Assembly: GCA_032622095.1 (NCBI GenBank)
Contig: CP136062.1
Location: forward strand, 161,010,875 to 161,074,874
Reading direction: 5' to 3'
DNA: 64,000 bases
Origin: Siphonodentalium dalli
Taxonomy: Eukaryota; Mollusca; Scaphopoda; Gadilida; Siphonodentaliidae
In this document: positions 21,788 through 33,045 of the stretch, piece after piece
How the letters are laid out: each line of letters starts with the position of its first letter
Position numbering within the stretch: position 1 is the stretch's first letter
Notes under the pieces: model-generated
What the model was told of the DNA's origin: nothing
Databases searched by the model: none
What the model saw: only the letters and a program-made list of their open reading frames with translations
Made by a program: the position numbers and the translations under genes

Positions 21788-23431
21788 CCCCTGGCCCTTT
21801 ATTCAAGTTCACTGCTTCTGCCACCCTGGTCCCAAAAATAATATTTACTCAAATTCTGAACAGAGAATCATTAGATAGAACCATTTACTTTGGGTCTAAC
21901 TGTATGCAGGCTATGCCTGCACATGTCAAGTGAAATCTGACATGTGTATAAACATTCCCTCAGGATATCTCCTAGAGGTCATTAATTCACTATTACAACA
22001 ACAATTTATCTCATGTATTGTTCACATCTTTCAACAGGACATTTAACACATTTATCAGGGTCACCAGGTCAAGTAGGTTGAAGGCCAGTACATTACTCTT
22101 TTTCTCCATAGTAATTCATGATATGTCTTCTATGCAATAATCAAATGGGCTATTTGCTTATATTTGGTATGAAATTACATTGAGTGACATATTTGTGAAA
22201 ATGTGATCACAAAGTTGAATAAGGGTAGAGCCACAGACATAACTATTTCACTACATAGTAATTCTTAAAATATGTTTGCAAGAGCCAAGAACTAGTTGGC
22301 TTATTTAGCATGGAATGTTCTTGTTTGACTGTAATTCAGATTTTTTTTTGGGGCCACCTGGTCAAATAGGGGCCAAGCGAAGGACAGTTTCACTCTTAAT
22401 ATGCTTCCTTCTCAAGGACAATCAGGTCTATTTTACTGATATTTAGTATGAAGGGTTCTTTGGTGTCTGGGATTCAAATATATTCAGATGGGGTCACCAG
22501 GTTAAATAGGGTGGGGACCAGGGACATAACTGTATGTCAAATTTATTCAGATGGGGTCACCAGGTTAAATAGGGTGGGACCAGGGACATAATTGTATGTC
22601 TCTATAGTAATTCTTAAAATGTCTTCTCAAGAGAGGTTGGACTATTTAGCTTACATATAGGGGCCAAGCGAAGGACAGTTTCCCTCTTAATATGCTTCCT
22701 TCAGGTCTATTTTACTGATATTTAGTATGAAGGGTTTTTTTGTGTTTGGGATTCAAATTTATTCAGATGGGGGTCACCAGGTTAAATAGGGTGGGACCAG
22801 GGACATAACTATATGTCTCTATAGTAATTCTTAAAATGTCTTCTCAAGGGAGGGTGGACTATTTAGCTTTCATATACTTGGAGGATCCTTCAGTGACTGC
22901 ATGAGATTCAGATTTCTTAACATGAGGTCAACATGTTAAGAAATGACAGGGCTATGGGGAGTTAACACTTTTGTGTCTAATAAAATCATTGAAATACCAA
23001 ATTCATTAAATCATCTACCTTGGAACTACCTGACTGATTAATCTGACATACATGTATGGTGTTTTGGGTCCATGGATAATTGGGCTTCAAACATGTCTAA
23101 ATGGTTTAATAAAAAGGTGCTTGGGAGATTGGAAATTTCAAACAATTGAGAAAGTTTGAGATGTCGGTTGTGAAATTCCAACCTAAGACTTGGGAGTCTG
23201 GAGGGGACTTGTTGAGCTGGAGGAGGGGGTGATCAGTAGTGTATAGTTGGTAATTTCAAGGTGGATATTCACCGATCTACATACATGAAGCCTCTCTAGC
23301 CACATATCCTGTTTAGATCTACTTCTTTTAAATTTATTATGAAAAGTTCTGACTGTTGTGGTCTCCAGAGTCCCAGTCTTATCAGTCTTTGCAGTCTGGT
23401 GAGCGACCCCACAGTCATTGACTGTCTTGTT
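21131..23431 (+). mobile_element. 2.3-kb AGCTCACCTGAG repeat inserted in family D
   Basis: It begins TTTTTAGCTCACCTGAGACA with an AGTCTCCGGTGGAGCT hairpin and CGTCCGTCCGTC tracts. Degenerate repeats of about 150-170 bp follow (GGGTTCATATTTGGTRTG, AGGTCACTGGGTCAAA). It ends GACTGTCTTGTT at the rejoined family D sequence. No open reading frame. I associate this head with molluscan repeats from memory; mobility mechanism unknown. Confidence 0.65.
21717..21784. repeat. (TA)n microsatellite
   Basis: About 34 uninterrupted TA dinucleotides within the 2.3-kb block. Confidence 0.97.
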
Positions 23432-24065
23432 ATATCCCCTAATTTGCAGAAGATAAAATGCATAATCGAGATGACTGACGGGTGAACATCACCAACTTCT
23501 ACTGGGGAACTTCATTCTTATCCTAGGTCATCCATAACAGTTAACCCTTTACCCAACAGAAGGGCCCTGTGCCAATGCATTCTCTTATATATGCGAGTCG
23601 ACCATAGGTCGCCTCGCATATATAAGAGAATGCATTGGCTTAACACATTACAAATTATAAAATTGTTAAAGAATGTAAGAAAAAATGGTAAAAAGTGTTA
23701 AAAAAAGATTTTTTTTAGGCCAATGCATTCTCTTATATATGCGAGGCGACCTATGGTCGACTCGCATATATAAGAGAATGCATTGGCACAGGGCATAACT
23801 GTAACCATCACAATGTGGTCAATGAGCCGGTTCCAATGATATCCATATTTGTATGGGTTTATTGAGACAGACCCAAGATAATTTTGGCTGTTGCAGCTTT
23901 ATTTGGCCGTTTTTGGCCGGTTTGTTGGGTAAAGGGTTAAGGCCTAAGCAGAATGAGGTTACCAGAGGGTTAATTTGGTGATGCTAGCCCACTGTGTGTG
24001 ATAGCGTCACTATATTCACCATCTGGGGACCTCATTCTGCAAATGACAGACACACTTTTTCAAAC
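23432..24065. mobile_element. Family D MITE, copy 9, right part
   Basis: ATATCCCCTAATTTGCAGAA to CATAACAG, then the B element at 23541-23940, then GGCCTAAGCAGAATGAGGTT to the degraded terminus CTTTTTCAAACCTTG. With 20955-21130 it makes one subtype I element. Confidence 0.85.
23541..23940. mobile_element. Family B TTAA MITE, copy 1
   Basis: TTAA at 23541-23544 and 23937-23940. The 13-bp perfect terminal repeat is CCCTTTACCCAAC / GTTGGGTAAAGGG. Two core palindromes lie at about 23570-23639 and 23718-23787. It is inserted in family D where other copies read CAGTTGAGGCC. In the opposite orientation relative to the other two B copies. Confidence 0.93.
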
Positions 24066-24420
24066 CTTGTGTCTGGATCAGCCAATTTATGATACTTAGA
24101 ACACTATATACACATCAGTTATCTGATGAACCCAATGAGCAACACATGTACTCAAGCCTGTCAATAACCTGTTTATCATAGTCATTGATCATGACCACGA
24201 TATCAGCAAGAGTTTTGCCCCCCCCCCCCTCCAATTTGTCATTTGATCCATAATGCATAATGACTCAACTGAAATCCTAGTCTGAAGTCCTGGAAAATTA
24301 ATTGGAATTCCAGGCCTGAAAAATGACACCTTTTTAGGGTAGTATGGAAAAACTTCCTGGATAAGTTTTTGGAAAATTTAAGTCATGGAATTTTTCATAT
24401 TGATGTGTACGAACCCTGAT
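24066..24420. other. No gene seen
   Basis: Unassigned; poly-C run near 24221-24230. Confidence 0.35.
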
Positions 24421-24741
24421 CACTATGGGGGAACTACTCCGGGCAATTTGGTTCTCTACCGAGTTTCGTGACTTTTTTTGAGGGATGATTCCTATTCTCT
24501 ATTGAGCCATCGGCAGGATAAAGTGACCCGATTTTGAGACATATAGTACAAACTTCACTTGTGCAACCATTGCTCTTTCTGTTAGAATGACAAGAGGAAT
24601 TACGTGGTAGAAAGATTGCTTTGGGTATAATGATTTCACGAAAATGAGCAAAAATGCACAGAATCAGAAACTGAATTACTTGTTAGAGAATGTAAATAAA
24701 GCTCAGGAGGGAACCAAATCTCCAGTAGTTCCCCCACAGTG
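24421..24741. mobile_element. MITE with ~36-bp TIR beginning CACTATGGGGGAAC
   Basis: Left CACTATGGGGGAACTACTCC...AATTTGGTTCTC pairs with right GGGAACCAAAT...AGTAGTTCCCCCACAGTG. Flanking triplets GAT and GCT match at two of three bases. The CACTA start is suggestive of that superfamily but not proof. Confidence 0.7.
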
Positions 24742-25417
24742 GCTTCATTCCCTGTTCTCAGCGACACGTAATTCTGGTGAAATAAGCCTTCCGTATCTTT
24801 AAATCCCCAATCTTCGGCATTAACATGGCTGCAATCCCCTTTTTCTCCGGTGCGTTATTCTGCTGAAATCCTAATCTTGTTTTCGCTTCATTCTCAAATC
24901 TCTGCTTCGTTCATAGGATTTCAAAGGGATGACTTGCATAAAATTTAATCTGTTTTTCTAGAAAATTAATCCAATTCTAATCTGCGTCAGATCGGTGTTG
25001 ATTCGGTTTTGTAACTCGTTTCGCATTTCTTTGCGAGTTAATTATTTCTTCTGCACGATTTGATATTCTGCGCCTTTGAAATTACAAGATGGTCATATTA
25101 TCTTTGCACAAGATTTCATTCTGTTTAATAATGTAGTATTTTGTTGAAGCTCCTGTCTTTTCATCTTTCTAATTAACAGTTACGTCTTCGTCAAGTTTTA
25201 ATTTCCAGTGTCACGTTTTCATCAAGGATGATGAGAAGGAACAGAAGTCGTAATGGAAGACTTGTTTAATTTTAGGCATTGACGTGACAGGTTTAGTTTT
25301 TAGGACCAAATCAAGTGACCTGGTCACTGACCTTGTTATTGAAATTAAACACAGAATCTTAGAATATGACACGCAAATGTCAGGCCAATCGGTACAAGAC
25401 AACCTGAGCAACCCTTT
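24742..25417. other. No gene seen
   Basis: Single-copy-looking sequence without coding or repeat signals that I can read. Confidence 0.35.
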
Positions 25418-25925
25418 AAATAGTTTGTCTGTCATTTGCAAAATGAGGTCCCCAGAGTGTGAATTTTGTGATGCTATCCCACTCAGTAGGCTAGCATCAC
25501 CAAATTCACCCTCTGGAAACCTCATTCTACTCACAGTAATGCCCTAAATAATCGACTCCTTAACCACAGCAGAATTATGGGTAATTTTTCTGGATTTAGT
25601 CGGAAATATGGCTTGTTGCCATTCATAGGAAAGCTCTAGAGCTTTCCGATGAATGGCAACAAGCCATATTTTCGACTAAATCCTGAAAAGTTACCCATAA
25701 TTCTTCTGTGGTTAAGGAGTCGATTATTTAGGGTATTACTGTAGGCCTCAACTTCTATGGGAGACCTAGGATCAGATTGAAGTTCCCCATTTGAAGTTAG
25801 TGATGTTCACCCATTAGTCACCCCAATTATGCATTTTATATTCTGCAAATTATGGGATAAAGATACTGAACAAAAGTAACTAAAAACAATATTAATTTGA
25901 GACTATAGGTACTTCCCAGAAGATG
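25418..25925. mobile_element. Family D MITE, subtype I, copy 10, split by E
   Basis: Left block to CTCATTCTACT, then E 25534-25741, then TAGGCCTCAACTTCTATGGG to CTTCCCAGAAGATG, where it is truncated just before another D copy. Frames on both strands at 25211-25547 are inverted-repeat shadows. Confidence 0.8.
25534..25741. mobile_element. Family E MITE, complete, copy 6
   Basis: Both arms complete. Uninterrupted family D copies read ATTCTACTTAGGCC; here the reading is ATTCTACTCA, element, TAGGCC. This indicates insertion at TA with the left copy since mutated to CA. Confidence 0.92.
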
Positions 25926-25931
25926 TACTGA

Positions 25932-26275
25932 TCAAGCCTGAGTTTAGTGTGCCTGTCATTTGCAGAATGAGGTCCCGAGAGTGTGAATAGCGGCTAGCAT
26001 CACTAAATTCACCTTTTGCTATGGGAGACATAGACTCAGATTGAAGTTCCCAAATGTTGAATATTGTGATGTACATCCATTGGGAACCTCGATTATGCAA
26101 TGTATCATCTGCCAAATTGGGGATATAGAGAAACTAAACTAAAAAAAAATCTATGAAGATTTTTCTATAGAAGTTTGATAATAAAGAAACTGTCCAGAGA
26201 AGATGAGGCCTATTATAAAGCAGAATGAGCCCCCCAGAGGGTGAATTTAGTGATGCTAGCCCACTGTTTGCAGAC
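25932..26275. mobile_element. Family D MITE, subtype II, copy 11
   Basis: Left terminus CAAGCCTGAGTTTAGTGTGC intact, subtype II interior complete, and right end broken after GATGCTAGCCCACTG. Confidence 0.8.
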
Positions 26276-26399
26276 TTGAATCTAAGATATAACTTGTTTC
26301 CCACAGGTTATCAAGACGATATTTTTACGGATATCACGCGTTACCTTCTTTAAAGATGAATGTGGCTTCAGTTGTGTCTGTCATAAATTCCAGAGAAAG

Positions 26400-27465
26400 T
26401 GTATCTTACACCCCCTGGTGTACCATATCTTATAGGCCCTAGTGTATCTTATAGGGCCCTAGTGTATCTTACGGCCCTAGATGTATCTTACGGGCCTAGA
26501 TGTATCTTATAGGCCCTAGATGTATCTTACGGGCCTAGATGTATCTTACGGGCCTAGATGTATCTTACGGGCCTAGATGTATCTTACGGGCCTAGATGTA
26601 TCTTACGGGGCCTAGTGTATCTTATAGGGCCCTAGTGTATCTTACAAGCCCTAGTGTATCTTACAGGCCTCAGTGTATCTTACAGGCCCCAGTGTATCTT
26701 ATAGGCCCTACTGTATCTTATATGCCCTAGTGTATCTTACAGGCCTGAGTGTATCTTACGGGCCTTAGTGTATCTTATGGTCTCTACTGTATCATATAGG
26801 CCCTAGTGTATCTTACAGGCCCGAGTGTATCTTACGGGCCTTAGTGTATCTTATGGTCTCTACTGTATCATATAGGCCCTAGTGTATCTTACAGGCCCGA
26901 GTGTATCTTACGGGCCTTAGTGTATCTTATGGTCTCTACTGTATCATATAGGCCCTAGTGTATCTTACAGGCCCGAGTGTATCTTACAGGCCTTAGTGTA
27001 TCTTATGGTCTCTACTGTATCATATAGGCCCTAGTGTATCTTACAGGCCCGAGTGTATCTTACGGGCCTTAGTGTATCTTATGGTCTCTACTGTATCATA
27101 TAGGCCCTAGTGTATCTTACAGGCCCGAGTGTATCTTACGGGCCTTAGTGTATCTTATGGTCTCTACTGTATCATATAGGCCCTAGTGTATCTTATGGTC
27201 TCTACTGTATCATATAGGCCCTAGTGTATCTTACAGGCCCGAGTGTATCTTACGGGCCTTAGTGTATCTTATGGTCTCTACTGTATCATATAGGCCCTAG
27301 TGTATCTTATGGTCTCTACTGTATCATATAGGCCCTAGTGTATCTTATGGTCTCTACTGTATCATATAGGCCCTAGTGTATCTTATGGTCTCTACTGTAT
27401 CATATAGGCCCTAGTGTATCTTACAGGCCCGAGTGTATCTTACGGGCCTTAGTGTATCTTACGGG
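26400..27465 (+). repeat. 19-bp minisatellite with 76-bp and 38-bp higher-order units
   Basis: The basic unit resembles TAGTGTATCTTACAGGCCC. From about 26770 four variants cycle as a 76-bp block (GGTCTCTACTGTATCATATA, GGCCCTAGTG.., GGCCCGAGTG.., GGCCTTAGTG..). Toward 27300-27410 a two-variant 38-bp block repeats instead. Confidence 0.93.
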
Positions 27466-27529
27466 ATCATAATAGTTGAATTGATATACATGTATGTGTA
27501 TGACTACATTATATGAGTGTACACATTTT

Positions 27530-28200
27530 TATGTGTACCCATACCATAGTATGGTACACATAATGTCGACGTCCGGATTGACCACTCGTTGTTCGTTCGT
27601 CTGTATGTAGTCACTTTACGCATAATGCAATAACTCAAACATTTTCTATCCGATCAGAACCAAATTTTGTATATAGGTTTCTCAGGCTAAAATACATATC
27701 GAGTTCAAATATTGCCCTTATTAGTTATGGCCCTTTTTCAACTTAGAATTCATACATGCTGCCTTAATTAACTCAATTTGTTTTTATCTGATTGGAACCA
27801 ATTTGCTATGTGAGTTTCTCAGCCCAAAATACTGATCGAGTTTGAATATGGGTTTGATCTGATTTATTTTAAAGGAGTTATGACCCTTTTTATTTTCCAA
27901 AAAAAAGTTGAAATTTGTTGTGTTTTTTTTTATTTAGATTTGAACTCCTTACTCAATTTAACAAACAAAATTATGTTCTTAAAATATTTTTTTTTTAACT
28001 TTTATAATAATAAATTAAAATTAAAATATAAACAAAATTGTCATTGACACTTTCATTGGTTTGAGTTTTATACCATTAATTAGGTGTGATGTCCTGTTTT
28101 GAAAATATGAAAATTTTATTGCAATAGTTGCATGCAATATAATTATATTAATAAATTACCATGTGAACATCCAATATCCAGAGTATATGAGAGTACTGAT
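27530..28200 (+). repeat. Repeat J, copy 2
   Basis: The hairpin head TATGTGTACCCATACCATAG / ATGGTACACATA is followed by TGTCGACGTCCGG and GTTCGTTCGTCTG. The body contains CAGAACCAAATTTTGTATAT, and CTTTTTCAACTTAGAATTCA is also recognisable near 60175. No coding capacity. Confidence 0.6.
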
Positions 28201-28989
28201 TACACCCGTCAGTAAGCCCATCCTCGAAGATAAGCCCAGCCTGGGTTTTTTACCCTAAACAAAACATGGGGTGGTCCTCGTAGATAAGCCCACCCCCATT
28301 TCTGAGCATTTGGAAGGTGAATACAATCATGTCTCTATCCTGCAGAATAGGAGAAGATACTCAAGCACATCTTTTATTATCTTTTCCAGTTGTTTTTCTT
28401 AAATAATAAAGATGTATAATAGTATACACTTATGTTAATATTGTTGTGAATTATACACATCTTATTCTATTCTTAGTTGTAGGATAAATCAAAGATGTAT
28501 CAATTCAATAAAATCAAAGTTGTCAATTATTGTTCACACCTCCATCAGATTAAATCCAATGGGATATCAAGTAATGACTTGGTGTTTTTGTAGGATCCTT
28601 TGATAATGCAGAAGATTGACCTGTTGTGTTTTTATAAGAATTAGCTTGGTTAATAATCATTAGTGTAACTAAATTAACTTGTGAACTCATCATAAAACCC
28701 TATTGTGTTTACAAATTAATCCCAAAATGTGTACAATCTTATTCAAAATGATTCCAAATGTATAGAACTGTCTATCACTGTTTTTGGTTATTATATGATT
28801 TTATCTTCTTAATAATATAAATAAAACACATTATCTTTATTCAATACAAAAATATGGTATTGGTATAAAACATGATTGTAGGTCGACACCTGAAGGCTGA
28901 CATAATTTTTGCACAGGGGGGTCCTCGTGAGTAACCCCAGTACCCCCCCCCCCCCCCCCCCCCCCCCCCCGGGCTTACTGATGGGTGTA
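28201..28989. mobile_element. 785-bp TA-flanked element with poly-C run
   Basis: The 17-bp ends CACCCGTCAGTAAGCCC (28203) and GGGCTTACTGATGGGTG (to 28987) match at 16 of 17 bases and are flanked by TA on both sides. GTCCTCG and TAAGCCCACCCCC motifs lie inside each end. About 30 C precede the right end. No transposase frame. Confidence 0.78.
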
Positions 28990-30510
28990 TACAGTATGTT
29001 TAATAGATGTCATTCCAAGTGAAATCTGTTATTAATTGAGTGATGACATATGGTTAAATGAAGGTAAAGATTAAACAACTGCTCACTGGCTGGCAAATCT
29101 TTTAACCTATCTGTCAAATTGATTAATGGCAGTATGAGACTCTTGTTTCTCCTATTCTTGAAATTTCATTACAGTTGTGATAAGGGACCCCTCATCTGTA
29201 TAAGTGTCTTCTATATTCCATTGATCTGCTTCAAAAATAATTAACCCTTTCCAAGGTTCCCATATACACATGCTATAATGTACATGGACTCTTTCTAATA
29301 TCTCTTATCTATGGTTATCTTTGCACACTATTCACTTCTATCGATTTTGGTATTTACTGATTAATTGATTTTTGAAAAAAATATATATTAACCCTTCAGA
29401 CACATGCTTTCAATTTGAAATTAAAATAATGGCTGATAGCCAATATGATTTATCTATGCAATAGGTAACAGGCAGATAAATCTACATGACTATTGTAGCT
29501 AGGTGATGCCTTGTTTTGAAAATCAAGATGGTAGATGTTGTTAATATTTCCAGGAACCTTATTTTCCCATTTGTTCATATTGTCATGGTTGATTGAATTT
29601 TAGGGGCCACAGAGCATTTAGAAGATTAACATTGAAGGTTATGGATTTTAGTGTCCAAGCTACTTGTAAAACATTGTAATGTGTGAAACCATTTGATTGA
29701 GGGATACTTACTTTCTTTTATGGTAATCTGTTTCGATTCAGTGATCATAGGGGCCAGCATCCTCATCATATTATGTCTGTATAACATTATATAGATAACA
29801 CTTTTGTATTATATAAACTAAATATATTTTTGAAAACCATACTAGTCCAGGAGATCGGGAGGTAGTGTTGCTCACATTGACGGACAAGCTGCGACCATGT
29901 TATTTTAATGTTTTAGGTATGGTAATGAAGAAAAATCATGATAGCAAGAACAAATTTGTAGCCTTCTTTGTTTTTTTTTCGATTTTTCGGGCATTTTTCG
30001 ACATTTTAAGCCCAAAATTTTAATTATTTTTTTTCGATGTGTGAAGATTTCATTTTAGCATGATTTTGGTGATTAAGTTGAATAGTAATTGTGTTAATAA
30101 TTTTTTTTTGAAAATGTTATACAATACTGAATAAGACTAATGTCACATGATGAAATTTAAAAAATGATCTGAATAAAAAAATATTAAAACAAAAAATTGT
30201 GTTAATAATGTTAAATAACTAAATTGTGCTGAACAAATTGAAGAATTTAAATGTTTTTTTTTCAATATTTTAACATTTTTTTTACTTTTTTACGCAAAAT
30301 CGTCCAAATTGCAACCATTTCATCTTAGTATGATTTTAAGATTAAAATTCACCATAATTATTTTAATATTGTTAAATAATTTACAACTTGGCTTCTACAA
30401 TGTTTTTAAATGGATTTAAGAAGGTTTCTACTTGTTTTCTAAGTTGAGGGGGGCGGGGGTCTAATTCAAATCCAATTAAACATTGTACTGTTCAAAATTA
30501 GATAAATTCC
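28990..30510. other. AT-rich intergenic sequence, traces of repeat J
   Basis: Phrases such as CTGCTTCAAAAATAATTAAC at about 29228 and CACTTCTATCGATTTTGGTA at about 29333 resemble the repeat J body. The very AT-rich 29900-30420 holds no readable feature. Confidence 0.4.
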
Positions 30511-30654
30511 TTAACTGATTGAACGCCAGCATCCTGGTGGATTACGTCGCCCGGCGGCCAGCCTCCCTTAGACGACGTCAGGGCGCCTGTCACATCAAAC
30601 TTTGATGTTCAGGTTGCTCCATTATCGCTAACACATTGTATGTAATATTTAACA

Positions 30655-30694
30655 CCAATAATTTCTTATATGCGCGCATATATAAAGCAATTGG
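30655..30694. repeat. Core-palindrome-like site in the 1.5-kb element
   Basis: CCAAT, then TTCTTATATGCGCGCATATATAA, then ATTGG forms a compact palindrome resembling the core palindrome of families A-C (CCAATGCATTCTCTTATATA ... TATATAAGAGAATGCATTGG) without its outer CATTCTC arms. Homology is a suggestion. Confidence 0.5.
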
Positions 30695-31636
30695 ACCGCC
30701 TTCACTACAACAAGTACCCAAAACAAGAGGTACACATGGTTGATCAGCTGACTAGCCAGTGGTCCCGAGATTGTGATATCAAACCACGTTGGCCTATATA
30801 TATATATATAGATGGGAATTGAATTTGAATATTATTTATTCATTTTATAATTTACAATGTGCAGGTTGTTATTTGAATCGTTAATAGCAATGATTAAAAT
30901 TCACATACCATGGTTTGGAGCAATAAAATTATATAACCAACGATTGATACGATCTCATTTCCGTCACATGACAAATCCTGACGAAGCCATGAAACATTTC
31001 ATAATGATCCGTAAATCGGCGCCGTCTTCTCACTTCACGCGTTCAGCATGCCTCTAACCGTGAATTATATGATAAAACTATCAGAATGGTTAATATATAA
31101 GAAATAGATAATATCACGAAGAACGTTTGTATAATAATTTTCAATTAACGATATATAGCCTATTATTACCACTTTATAGGGCGTTCTCTAGGCCATTGAT
31201 AATGTTTTTCGGGGCGTTCCAAATAGCGTATTGTTACCAAAACAGCGGGCCGCGGGCCGATAATGAGAAGCCTAGTTCAATATCAGCCCGCCGCCCGGAA
31301 ACTATAGATCTCGTTTATTATCGCGAGAGTTACGTCCCTTCAACTTCCAATCCGGCGTGTTTATTTCAAGAAAATAATGGGAATATGTATCGACACTATA
31401 GTGGTTGTATGATTGGAATTCACGCTATATGATAATTTTAGCTGTTAACCTCTCATTGGTTGTTACTCGTCTCCAATGCTGGGTTTTCCCCTGTCCTATT
31501 TTCGAGACTCCGTCAGTCCGTGTCAGCTGCCAAGTCAAATTTAAATGTTCTTGAAAATATTTCTCTCTTAATCTACTTCATTATTCCACTAAATCCTCAA
31601 ATGGGTCAAATGTCCAAAACTGTGGTAATAATAGTA

Positions 31637-31849
31637 ATAACATGATTTCATCGGGCATTATGGTTTATTAACGGCCCTCTGGAATGATTAACAGCCCTCG
31701 GGCCTATTAGCGTCCCTCGACCGCTAATAGGCCCTTGGGCTGTTAATCATTCCAGCCGGGCCGTCTCGGGCCGCTAATAGGCCCTTGGGCTGTTAATCAT
31801 TCCAGCCGGGCCGTTAATAAACCATAACGCCCTCAAAAATCATGTTATT
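31637..31849. mobile_element. Palindromic MITE nested in the 1.5-kb element
   Basis: The outer arms AATAACATGAT...GGGCATTATGGTTTATTAAC pair with GTTAATAAACCATAACGCCC...ATCATGTTATT. The inner part has a duplicated GCTAATAGGCCCTTGGGCTG segment (about 31722 and 31772). Confidence 0.8.
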
Positions 31850-31913
31850 GTTATATTGGTACAGGGAACGCAAACCGAGCATTCGGAAACGAAAAGGACG
31901 GAACGTAAATCTG

Positions 31914-31979
31914 GGCGACGAGATATCTCGTCGCCGGCGTGCAACGTCATGACGTCGGGCGACGAGATATCTCGTCGCC
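31914..31979. promoter_or_regulatory. Paired 22-bp palindromes near the right end
   Basis: Two identical perfect palindromes (GGCGACGA then GATATC-centred, then TCGTCGCC) with 22 bp between them, 14 bp from the element end. Repeated subterminal palindromes are plausible transposase-binding sites; this is inference. Confidence 0.5.
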
Positions 31980-31996
31980 GGCGTTCAATGAGTTAA

Positions 31997-33045
31997 GGCG
32001 TATGGTAGATATACGTAACTAGTTTCCAAAACGTATACATATGCCTTTCTAACCTGTGCGTTATGCACGCGAGTCGGATTTTACAAATTAAATTATGATG
32101 AAAAACCCTGAATATGGGTGTGGTCACATTTGTGGTCATAATATTCCGATTAGAGAGTGGATGGACATGGGGCATTCGACACTGTGCAGTATATATGTAT
32201 ATAACAAGCATGACATGAGACATTAGTATCTTTCTACTAAACTGTGCTTCCAGAGTTATCAGGAATCGAGTATCAGTGTTATTTTTTACCCCCCAAAAAA
32301 TAGTCAATTTTAAAACGGGGTATGTGGGTCAAAGGTCAAATTATGAGATAATAGGATGTCCAATGACTTCTATATTTTTATCGTATCACAGTAAAGCTTT
32401 TTTTGTAAAATTGGCGCAGTTTACACGATCAAAGTTCAATTTTCTTTACAATTATACGTTACAAGCAACTAATTATATAGAGTTACGCTTCTTGAAACTC
32501 GAGTCAGCATAACAAAACAATATGGCTGCTGATTGGTTGATTATCATTGAGGGAAATATCCCTATTCGGGAACAGAAAATCATAGCCTTTGTAAATATAG
32601 TGATCGTGTATGTTTAGATGTCCTGGAAGAGTCTGGTGGTATCCAGAAGTTACGGAAGGGGTCTGGATATGTTTATGCTGCTGATTTTTGTGCAGTAAAT
32701 GGGATAGTTGTGGAAATGCAAGATTATCGTTTGAAAAAAATACCGAAAATGGCGCGTTTGTTGTCACATACTGGTGCAGCGGATGACGTGCTAAGGGAAA
32801 ATTGACCATTTGAAGATCAAATAGGCTTAACCCATAGCCGGCGGGACTTTTAGTTAACACTGTTGCCTATGGAAAATAATTAGATGTTTGTAACCTATAG
32901 ATACGAAGCTTTGGTACATTAATTATTATTTATATATTACTATATTTAAATCAGATTTATGCATACAGTCGAAACAAAAACATGAATGTACCGATTATTC
33001 GTGACATTCAAGTTAAATGTTCAATAATTGAAAATTATTCTGTGA
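31997..33045. other. No confirmed gene
   Basis: A 118-codon minus-strand frame (32504-32860) and a plus-strand frame without a start codon ending at about 32802 (..DYRLKKIPKMARLLSHTG..) overlap. I recognise neither, and neither has splice or start context that I can defend. Confidence 0.35.

Larger units (their letters stand above)
30511..31996. mobile_element. 1.5-kb TTAA element (piggyBac-like, non-autonomous)
   Basis: TTAA at 30511-30514 and 31993-31996 bounds ends CTGATTGAACGCCAGC and, complemented, CTCATTGAACGCCGGC (14 of 16 match). The right end has two 22-bp perfect palindromes at 31914-31935 and 31958-31979 centred on GATATC. Frames at 30857-31057, 31127-31432 and 31460-31645 are short and show no DDE or other transposase motif. 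It is more GC-rich than its surroundings near both ends. Confidence 0.78.

Noticed and set aside
32504-32860. 118-codon minus-strand frame and an opposing plus-strand frame
   Set aside because: Neither is recognisable, the plus frame has no ATG, and no splice-site evidence could be assembled. Kept as unassigned.
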